A DNA stretch of 64,000 bases from Plenodomus lindquistii (taxonomy: Eukaryota > Ascomycota > Dothideomycetes > Pleosporales > Leptosphaeriaceae), in NCBI GenBank assembly GCA_025504975.1, contig JANUWI010000013.1:310001-374000 (forward strand), read 5' to 3'. Position numbers and translations under genes: made by a program. Of this stretch, positions 56,117 to 64,000 are shown piece by piece (position 1 is the first letter of the stretch; the number at the start of each line of letters is the position of its first letter). The notes under the pieces were generated by a model. That model was not told the DNA's origin. It searched no databases and was given only the letters and a program-made list of their open reading frames with translations.

Positions 56117-57715
56117 GATGCACGACCGAATGTACGAAATGGACAATGGAAGAATAAAGTGGAGGCCAGGATGAGAACGCCCGCGACTTTACGAGAGTGG
56201 GTGCCATTCAACCCGTTTTGAACCCAAAGAGGGGCCCCATCAAATTTCCAGTTGGTTAGTATGCCCAGAAAGAATTATGTCTGATATGAAAAGAAACAAG
56301 CAAACGAACCTGGCCCTTGCGGCCGAGCTATCACCCCGAGGTTTTAGAATTGCGAGAAGCCGACTGCCGCGCTTTCGCGATTACCAGAACACGAACGATC
56401 AGCGTTTGGTCTAGACATGGGCGGTACGTGTGACATGTGACAAGTATGTTGGGTTGCTTGGCAAAATGCGTTAAGGCATATGCCGCGGAGCACGCCTTAT
56501 GTGCGGCAGTGTCTTTTGGGTTAACTCTTGGTTCGCAGGATTCTTTTCCTTGCAGAAGACATGGGGGGGGGGCAGTCGCGAGACAGTCAAAAGCCTTGGA
56601 GAGGCGCGAAGTTTCGGACAATTTGCAGACAGTGTTGATCCTGAAGACGCTCCCTCCAATCACGCAATGTCTACAGACGGTAGGTCTGCCGGGTGGGACT
56701 ACCCGACCCGCCGGAAGCGAGTTTCGACCCACATCGGGGCCGTTACCCATAGGCTACGTGTGTTCATGAAGGCTAGCTCTCTATCCTTTCGGGTATCATC
56801 CCAGCGATCACGCATGGAGTGTATTTGCTTTTGGGAGGAGAGGGGCGGGGATCCTCCGCAGAAGCATCACAAGTACAGTCCCACCACTTTCGCAGCTGTC
56901 TCAAGTCTCATGTGACTCAAAGTAGACTGTAAGCACCATCTCTTTGGCATGATTGGAGGTATCAGCAACAAAAGATCCAGTTTGGATCATTGCAAACGGA
57001 TGCCAGCCCTGCTCTTGTTGGTAAAGCTAATCAGGATACTTGAGTCGGGTTCTGTGGGGATGCACGAGCTGAGCCCCTATCTACAGGATCTTTGCACGTC
57101 GGTTCGCACCCCTACTAGTTGGTCAGCCGCGATACTAAATATTGTACAGTTCTTTGCTTATCTCTAACCTATTTTAGGCAGGTCTATACCTAGTTAAGCA
57201 CTGAAACTGTATCCTAGAATTAATGGCCAAATCGACGCTGCGGCGGTGTATTATTCGGGCGCTACAGGGGTGCAACTGATGTGCAAAGATCCCGTACATA
57301 TTGGAGCCGTGTCGTTCAACAGCAAACGTGTCGTTCGACCTGGGGTTTGAGCATGATTATAGCGTGACAACTGTACCTATCGAGTTAGCAGATCGTAAGA
57401 AGAAACGACACTAAACTCGATCGGTATTGACGTCCGTTGCTCTGGTCAGGGAGCTGCTGCAGGTTGACCAATGTCGTTCAGCTTCTTTACATCCGAGGCG
57501 TGGGGATAGGGGAACGAACACTAGCTCGCATGGCAGCTGCGGGGGCGGAAAGACCTGCAAATACCGGTAGGCGAACGGCTCATACAACAAGGGGTATTTT
57601 CTGCGTCCATCAAGCAGTGAGTGCTCCAAACAGCGGAGCCTTTGCGTTGCCAAGTCCACTCGATTCCAATCTCTCCTTCTCCACTGTTTGCTGTTGTGGC
57701 GACTCAGGATTCAGC
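56117..57715. other. Divergent intergenic region, receptor / P450, with a MITE
   Basis: This 1.6 kb lies between two divergent starts. A 211-bp inverted-repeat element occupies 57084-57294. The P450 reading frame is open upstream to 57437 but the residues there have no P450 character, so I treat them as leader. Other frames (for example 56331-56750 minus) are not convincing. Confidence 0.55.
57084..57294. mobile_element. Miniature inverted-repeat element (MITE), 211 bp, TA flanks
   Basis: The left arm begins CAGGATCTTTGCACGTCGG at 57084. The right arm, reverse-complemented from 57294, begins CGGGATCTTTGCACATCAG. Both continue through GCACCCCT, for about 34 bp in all. Differences are mostly transitions plus a 2-bp gap. 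TA lies outside both ends (57082-57083, 57295-57296). No coding capacity was seen. It may be a relative of the 50.3 kb element in type (CAGG ends, TA target) but the arms are different. Confidence 0.8.
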
Positions 57716-59362
57716 ATGGCGGTCTTCCCAGCGACCGTATTGACCCTTTCGCTATTCACGTGGTTCACCACCATCTTCCCCGCTTCGATCATCGTTTACT
57801 GGGCGATATGGATAACTTACACGCGTACCTTGCACCCACTCGCATCAGTCCCAGGCCCGTTTTGGGCCTCGACTTCTCGAATTTGGTACATGTACCGCAT
57901 CTACGTTGGTGATATGCACGAGGTCCAGCGTCGTCTGCATGCGCGATACGGGCCAATTGTTCGGATAGCACCAAATGAGGTGTCAACCACCGAGACGTCT
58001 GCTATTCCGAAGATCTACAGAAACCAGAGACCACTTGCCAAAACTGACTTTTATGCTGTCTGGGGCGGAGGCACCATTAGTGAGCAGCTAGACACATTCT
58101 CAGAAACGGACGAGAGGCTGCACAGCAACTACCGACGCATCATTAACCCTGTGTACACACTCAGCAATGTCCTGAAGAGCGAAGGCTATATCAACAAGGT
58201 GTCTTCACTATTCGTCAAGCGTTTGGGGGAACACGCCGACCGCAAAGAAACCATCGATCTCGGACGGTGGCTGCAAATGTACTCTTTTGACGTTATTGGC
58301 GAGATATTCTTCGGCGACATGTTTGGCTTTCTGGAGAACAGTGAAGATCACGGCGCTTTTATAGCATCCCTTGATGCTTTGATGCCAGTCCTCTGCATAT
58401 CTGCGATTGGGCCTACCTATATGCGACCTCTGATCATGGGCTCCGCCATCGTCATCCCGGCTGCATTCAAGGCAGTGAAAGCCATCGATGGTATACGCAA
58501 GGCCGCTGTCGCTGCTGCAGGAAAGCGAATGAAGGAGAATGCGGACGGCGTCGAGCATCGCGGAGATATGTTGCAGCAGCTGTTCGACATCGTCCACGAG
58601 AAGGGAGAGAAAGTCAACTTCAGCTCAAGGGAGGCGACACTAGAAGCTTATGTTGCTATGTGAGTTATCTCACGAGCGCTTTCGGGTCTTCGCTAATCGC
58701 AATTTCCAGGTTTGCTGGTTCCGATACTACAGCGGTCGCGTTTCGCACGACATTCTACCACCTCATGAGGAATCGTGAAGCTCTTGAGAAAGCGCATCTC
58801 GAGATCGACGCTGCCGTAGCTGCTGGGTACTTGAGCTCGCCTGTCAAGTATTCGGAGACGACTACGAAGCTGCCATACGTCTGCGCTGCAATCAAAGAAG
58901 CAATGCGTATGCACCCTAGTGTTGGATTGAGCATGCAAAGACATGCACCAGAGGAGGGTATCGACTTAGCAGGAAAGTTCATCCCAAAGGGTTACCGCAT
59001 CGGATTGAATCCGGCGGTTCTTCACTACGATAAGACAATCTTTGGCGAAGACGCCGATTCCTTCAAACCTGAAAGGTGGCTGGTCAGGGACGAGCAGTGG
59101 AAGGCAATGGACAAGAACCTACTCATATTCGGAGCTGGTACGAGGACCTGCATCGGCAAGAATGTGAGCATCCATCCCTGTTTCCCTACTCCACATGTCC
59201 ACCAGCTAACTCGTCAAGATCTCATTGGTAGAGTTGCATACGTTGGTTCCTGAGGTCCTTCGGCATTTCGACTTGAAAATGGCGCATGATCGGCCCTGGA
59301 CCACGAGTAACAGGTGGTTCAACAAACAAACTGATGTGTTGGTCGATGTGACACGTAGATGA
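57716..59362 (+). CDS. Cytochrome P450 monooxygenase (pisatin-demethylase-like)
   Basis: Exons 57716-58659, 58710-59163 and 59219-59362 sum to 1542 nt, or 513 aa. An N-terminal membrane anchor (LTLSLFTWFTTIFPASIIVYW) is followed by the Pro-rich hinge SVPGPF. The I-helix oxygen-binding motif is AGSDTT at 317-322, formed across the first junction. The K-helix ExxR is Glu378-Arg381, PERW is at 435-438 and the heme loop FGAGTRTCIGK has Cys462 as iron ligand. ER-bound, it needs a P450 reductase. Overall it resembles the CYP65/CYP57-like fungal group used in detoxification and secondary metabolism; the subfamily is not certain. The start was chosen at the Met directly before the anchor. It converges on the orphan secreted gene (327 bp). 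Confidence 0.94.
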
Positions 59363-59689
59363 TCGAAGATGTGTAGATTTCGCGTCATGGATTAAGTTAC
59401 CTAGCGCGCACTAGTGTGTCGCACGTGACGCTTGAATTGCTACCTAGGTTCCCAGCTGGTGGCCGCGTCGCTTCTTCATAGATGTTCGAAATGTATACCG
59501 CCATCAATTTGATGCGTTGTGCATCGATTAAAATTCACACCTATGTTCCAATTCGGCTATTGAAGCGCTTGCTATATTGATTTGGCCTAAAACTCACAAA
59601 GTAGCTCATCTCGCAGCTACGCAGGTGGCCTTTGACACTCGCAGGAACTCAGGTTCTGGTTGACTCCACTCCTGTGTGTCTTTGGGGCT
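59363..59689. other. Short intergenic interval between convergent 3' ends
   Basis: It separates the P450 stop from that of the orphan secreted protein. No gene was seen; it is presumably two 3' UTRs. Confidence 0.5.
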
Positions 59690-60775
59690 CTATCCTGTCT
59701 GTTGGTCCTCTCGGGGAGTAGCATACAACTTAGAGCGCCATTTACACCCCCAGGCAGCCGGGTCACTCCTCTCGAAGTAGGGGTTATCCATATTCTCATA
59801 CACCGCACGAGCTGAAAAATCCGTGCTGTCAAAAATCGAATTTGAAAATTTTGCGTCTCGAACAAGGCCTGCGCCCAGCATATTCGCGAGGAGTTTGTGA
59901 AAAGAAGCGTTGTTTGCGTCGTCGCCGTACAACTCTATATGGTGGATGTGCTCTGGTATTTGGATACCGCTAGGAGGGTTGGCTATGATATGGCTGAGAG
60001 TGCGCTCCATGGCCTCCAGCTGGCGTTCTGCGTCGATTTCTGGGCCTTTCGTGAAGTTGTCGATAGGATCCGAGATTCCTTCCTCGACGGTGAACAGGCC
60101 AATGTTGTACCAGTGTGAACTATGGTCGATGGCAATGACAGTCCATGGATCCTCGAGTACCCAAGGTGCGTCAAGAACATACCCATTGACTATCTCGTGG
60201 TAGTCAGGGAGATGTTTTGCCACTATTGTTTTTGCGACTTGTGAAGTTGGCAGAACTTGGCGGAGGCCAATCGCTCGCAATGCTTCCTCTGCAGCGGATT
60301 TCTTATGGTCTTCGATCGCGTCTAAGCTGAGTGCGGCATAGCAAATATTTGTACCGAGATAGAGCTCCACGGCCGTCTTGAGACTGTGCATGACGCCTAG
60401 AGTACTTGTGATGTCGGCATTGCGACAGGCACCTATCGTGAATCCCAGCAAAGAATTTGAGTACTCCAGATATGGCGCAATATAGCGGCAAAGAGCCGTC
60501 TTGTCTTTGATTGCTGGAATAGAGACATTTCGCATGAAGCCTCGATACTCTGGTGATCCATATACTTGGGCGATGGGCACCGATGTTCTGTTCTTGAGGT
60601 AGATTGATGCAACGCTGTCGAACTGTAAGCCATAGTTGATCGAACAAGGTGACACGACTGACCCATAATCAGGAGTCAGCCTGAATGCAACTCCGGGTGC
60701 TTGATAACGTTCCGCTCCCAAGCCCGCAACGGTGACGGCGAGTGTAAATAGTTGAACCAGAATCATCGTCAACAT
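59690..60775 (-). CDS. Secreted protein of unknown function, 361 aa
   Basis: I do not recognise this family with confidence. It is a single exon with a clear signal peptide (MLTMILVQLFTLAVTVAG) and three N-x-S/T sites (NRT, NVS, NFT). The middle reads ADITSTLGVMHSLKTAVE, GTNICYAALSLDAI, AAEEALRAIGLRQVLPTSQ, VLEDPWTVIAIDHSSHWYN and HIELYGDDANNASFHKLL. Alternating strands such as VIAIDHSS and IHHIELYGDDAN loosely recall the phosphate loops of the actin/Hsp70 ATPase fold, and a degenerate member of that superfamily is a possibility only. The C-terminus is polar (YATPREDQQTG). It lies tail to tail with the P450 in the accessory region, so a lineage-restricted, possibly host- or environment-facing role is conceivable. 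Confidence 0.75.
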   Translation of the reverse strand: MLTMILVQLFTLAVTVAGLGAERYQAPGVAFRLTPDYGSVVSPCSINYGLQFDSVASIYLKNRTSVPIAQVYGSPEYRGFMRNVSIPAIKDKTALCRYIAPYLEYSNSLLGFTIGACRNADITSTLGVMHSLKTAVELYLGTNICYAALSLDAIEDHKKSAAEEALRAIGLRQVLPTSQVAKTIVAKHLPDYHEIVNGYVLDAPWVLEDPWTVIAIDHSSHWYNIGLFTVEEGISDPIDNFTKGPEIDAERQLEAMERTLSHIIANPPSGIQIPEHIHHIELYGDDANNASFHKLLANMLGAGLVRDAKFSNSIFDSTDFSARAVYENMDNPYFERSDPAAWGCKWRSKLYATPREDQQTG

Positions 60776-62122
60776 TCTGCATTTACATCTATGTCGCGTA
60801 TAAGTGGTACTGAAGATGATGCTCTACTAGCAAGAAGGAATCTAGGACATCTTGCAAATTCAACCGAAAGCAGAAGTGGCTCACTTGTGGTGGTTGTTCT
60901 CGCGGTGCCAAGATGGACCTAATTTTGGGATGGGGCGCAGACGACAGGCAACAGGCGCGGCGCGTAACATCTAAAGATACGTACCGATAGGTACGAAGGA
61001 GCTCCTTTACCGAGTGCACACTTCGCTGCAAAATCACAAATCGCTAGACTACAAACACGAAATAGCAAATCAAATTGAAGCTACCAGACTAAATTCTTCA
61101 GATTACGGACATACAAACATCTTTCAACGTCTCCTGTACAGCCGTAGGCCCTTCATAATGGCACTACTCTAGGCATAGTAATCCTGGTGTCCGGAAAATT
61201 CATGAGGTCGAGTGTCTTCGCTTCGGTAACCGACTACATGCCAACAAGGCTGAGTCTCTTAGGCCACCACAGGAACGCAGTAGCGCATACTGTTTATGCC
61301 GACTTTCTGGGGCTGTGAGATCACATCGCGCAAAAAGAGAGACATATTTGTCGGAGCGAAACATCTCAACCCTGCGATTTGCGTCTGCAAGGCTGATGAC
61401 AGTATTCCGCGTTGGCGGCAATATGTACATACCATGAGTAGAGGGGCTTTACCGGTACGCCTGAATTGACTACGGCCTTTTGACCCACCATTATTCCTCA
61501 TTCGGAGGGTCTTCCTGCTACTTCATGGGCATACCCTTGTACGTGATAAAATCTTCCTAGCATTGTTTATCTAAATTTAATTGCGCGAGCTCACATGTGT
61601 ATCCACGGTATACTTACTTGTTTTTGGAGACTTTTTGAGAGTTGCATGTCATTGAATCCTTACAGCCCCAAATTGTAAGCACCGAGGAACTGGCCGCAAA
61701 CCGCTACTCTCGACCAATGAGTGAGTAAGTAAGGTACTCCGAGATATTTCTGACTACATAGCTGGGGTAGATGGGGCCTTGAAACTGTTAGGCAGCCAAA
61801 GCCCCAGCGTTTCTGTGCTGCAATGTAGAGTGTCCAGGAATTGAGCTGCAGCTGCAGCTGCGTTCAACTCCAAAGTTATAGACGCCGGGGCGATACTCCT
61901 TCCCTGTGAAAGTTCAACTTCATGAACTTGGCAATCCATACCAGAATAGCTTCCCGGTCGTGAGGCTGAGCATACCGCACACATCCCATTGTCGAAGCCG
62001 TGATGGAACGGGAGAATATAAAGATCAAGTAAGGATCATTGTATTCACATCAATCCACATCAGTTCAATCTCATCGTACGCTGCTATACTCGCTCCGATT
62101 CCGAAATCTACGTCTTATTATC
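60776..62122. other. Intergenic
   Basis: This 1.35 kb lies between two divergent secreted-protein genes. Small frames (for example 61200-61501 minus) are unsupported. It should hold both promoters. A CAGCTG triplet repeat (GCTGCAGCTGCAGCTG near 61849) is the only structured feature I noticed. Confidence 0.5.
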
Positions 62123-63882
62123 ATGCGTTTCTCTCAATCCCTACAAATTTTGCTCTCGATTAGCACACTCACTGCAGGCGCAGTTATTCCTCGCGATGAT
62201 GTCGATCCAGAAAACCCAGAAGCATCCGACCCCAAAACACCACCAAGTGTATTAAACCGACCTGCTCGTCCAGACAACCCGTTCAAAGACGGATTCAAGA
62301 CGGCGCCTGCTTCTTGTACCGATTTTGAAAAACCTTCCGAGCAGTGCATCGCGGAATTGCAGGCTCAACCTGGGGGTGCTAACGCATTCTCTGGTGGCGA
62401 ATTGAAATGGGACAGCGATCATCAGTGCAGCGATTTCCAGAAGGGAAAATACCAAACAGCAGCGTGGGACGCACACACATTGGCCGTATTCTCTGATCGA
62501 GAGCCTGACGCCCATAACCCAAAGGACATTGCTCTCTGGAAGACGTGGATGGGGCCTGATTACGCCACGCAGCAAAAGCGTATCTCTGGTAAGTCACAAG
62601 CAACGCTGGTCCAGTCCTTGTGTGCTTGTAGTGGCTTACAAAACGCCAGATAACTTCAAGAGAGCATCTGGTTTCTTATCTAACAAGGCCTTCGATATTA
62701 TCCTCAGCTGCAAAGACACGAAGAATTACTGTCCGATCAAGAAAGACGGCAAGGCTGTCGGTGGCTATGCCCGCGAATACTACGGATGGTTCGGCACATA
62801 CTACTACATTACCATGTGTCAACCGTTCTTCCAAAGCGACGACCTCATGTACAAAATCGATCAGATTGAAGATGAAATGGCAGCTGGGAAGACTGAAATG
62901 GCGACGAAAGCAGAGTGGCAAAAGAACACTGGGCAAATGTTCTTGCACGAGATGATGCACCTCAACTCTACTGGTCAACCGCACGGTAAGTCCACTCCAC
63001 GAACGAACTCCACCTCCGTCACAAGAGCGAAGATGTTGGTACAGCTCAAAACACACTTGATCTAATAGAGCGATCGTCGAACACTGAACAATACTAACTC
63101 ACAATCCAGTCAAAGACGAGCATGTAGACCCCGACGGTGTGTCCCAATGGGCCTACGGCCCCACCTTCGTACACATGCTCGCCAGACGGCAGCTCAACCA
63201 AGGCGGCGGCGCAACACGCGCCAGCACCAACGCCGACAGCTACTCCTGGCTCGCCAACAGCCGCTACTTCTACGAACTAACCGGCTACTTCCCACGACCA
63301 CCAAACTACAAAGTCTCGGACGAGAGTGTGAGCGCCGAACAACTGACTCAAGAGCAAAACGGGTTCCTCCTCGACATCGGCACAATCACCGAGGAAACAG
63401 CCTCTGAGGAGATCAGCACGCGGCTGGACGACATACTCGCTGGCTTTGGGAATCCCTCTTCTTCGTCGCCCAAACCCAGCAAGGGCAAATCCCTGTCCAT
63501 CGCCATGACCTCGATTGTCAATTCGCACTCTGGCGGCGCGACTATCGACAGCCAGTGGAACTTCTTCACTACCAGCGTCGGGAAAGCAGTTGGTAGTTGC
63601 GGCGAGACAGACGGTGAGAAACTCACGCCGAGCGGTGGATCGGATATCAAGATCTCTGGTGATGTAAATCTTGAGAATCCTCCGTGGCCGGCGGGAGAAT
63701 ACAAGTTGAATATTGAGGGTCAGGACTGCGAGTACAAGAGTGACGGGACGAACGCGGGTCGTCTCTTCTGTCCTGACAGGCAGATTTCGTGCGTTGAAGA
63801 TGGATTGAAGAGCAGCGCGGATGGCAAGCTTAATTGCGGGTCGAGGGCGTATTTTCATGCTGCAGTGTACTGCGACTTTTAG
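62123..63882 (+). CDS. Secreted zincin-type metallopeptidase (HEMMH)
   Basis: Exons 62123-62588, 62650-62985 and 63110-63882 give 1575 nt, or 524 aa. The signal peptide is MRFSQSLQILLSISTLTAG, followed by a propeptide-like, Pro-rich stretch. The zinc-binding HExxH is His255-Glu-Met-Met-His259 in MFLHEMMHLNST; it is typical of zincins. Downstream, DPDGVSQWAYGPTFVHMLA and ASTNADSYSWLANSRYF may supply the third ligand (Asp in NAD, by analogy with the aspzincin/lysine-specific metallo-endopeptidase group). The C-terminal 170 residues form a Ser-rich linker and a Cys-bearing domain (GSCGETDG, EGQDCEYKS, GRLFCPDRQISC, YCDF). Both junctions restore frame (RISDNFKRASG, QPHVKDEHVDPDG). A role in extracellular nutrition or host interaction is likely, but the substrate is unknown. 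Confidence 0.88.
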
Positions 63883-64000
63883 TGTTGTTGTGCGTGTTTT
63901 GGAAACGTCTTATAGATATCTATTGTGGCTGTGATTCCGGGCGTTTACTAGCGGGTGTTAGAAATTTGAGGTTTCCATCTGGGTTATTGCTGGGTGTGAG
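63883..64000. other. 3' flank of the metallopeptidase gene
   Basis: It consists of 118 bp of non-coding sequence to the window end, T/G-rich, presumably 3' UTR. Confidence 0.5.

Noticed and set aside
57437..57715. Upstream extension of the P450 frame by 93 residues
   Set aside because: The residues are unlike any P450 N-terminus; the Met at 57716 lies directly before the membrane anchor.
1..64000. tRNA, rRNA, riboswitch or CRISPR features
   Set aside because: None could be recognised by eye; CRISPR arrays are also not expected in a fungal nuclear genome.

Overview
The window is nuclear DNA of a filamentous ascomycete, most likely a dothideomycete of the Pleosporales type. The evidence is intron-dense genes (46 to 97 nt introns, GT..AG, with CTAAC/CTAAG branch sites), fungal-only families (Zn2Cys6 regulators, AA11 lytic polysaccharide monooxygenase, DUF3433, CFEM receptor, URC4), a Ty1/copia retrotransposon and small terminal-inverted-repeat elements whose arms differ mainly by transitions, as repeat-induced point mutation (RIP) would leave them. 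The assignment below class level is inference from general protein character, not from a search.

Layout. 1-5.5 kb: the 3' part of an intact copia element ends in a roughly 170 bp LTR and abuts a 5'-truncated tannase/feruloyl esterase; a Zn2Cys6 regulator converges on it. 5.5-7.3 kb: gene-free, with an 11-bp minisatellite. 7.3-14.1 kb: three minus-strand genes: a mitochondrial Mmc1-like protein, the calcineurin catalytic subunit (7 exons resolved to the base) and an AA11-type LPMO. 14.1-16.9 kb: gene-poor. 16.9-20.9 kb: a large DUF3433 membrane protein. 22.3-43.9 kb: housekeeping block with URC4 (uracil catabolism), a MAT2B/RmlD-like reductase divergent from CFIm25, an unrecognised 188-aa protein, S-adenosylmethionine decarboxylase, an epoxide-hydrolase-like protein that lacks its catalytic Asp and His, HID1, the TFIIH helicase SSL2/XPB and a short-chain dehydrogenase.

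45-64 kb is accessory in character: a Zn2Cys6 regulator, a 3.4 kb gene-free stretch with a MITE, an enoyl-CoA hydratase gene with an early stop codon, a secreted GMC oxidoreductase, a CFEM/Pth11-like receptor, a second MITE, a cytochrome P450, a secreted orphan protein and a secreted HEMMH zincin. Regulator, GMC oxidoreductase, P450 and hydratase together look like tailoring genes of a small metabolic cluster, but no backbone synthase lies in the window.

Intron-exon structures were worked out by hand from splice signals, frame continuity and family resemblance. Most sum to whole codons, and exceptions are stated. No tRNA, rRNA or CRISPR array was seen.
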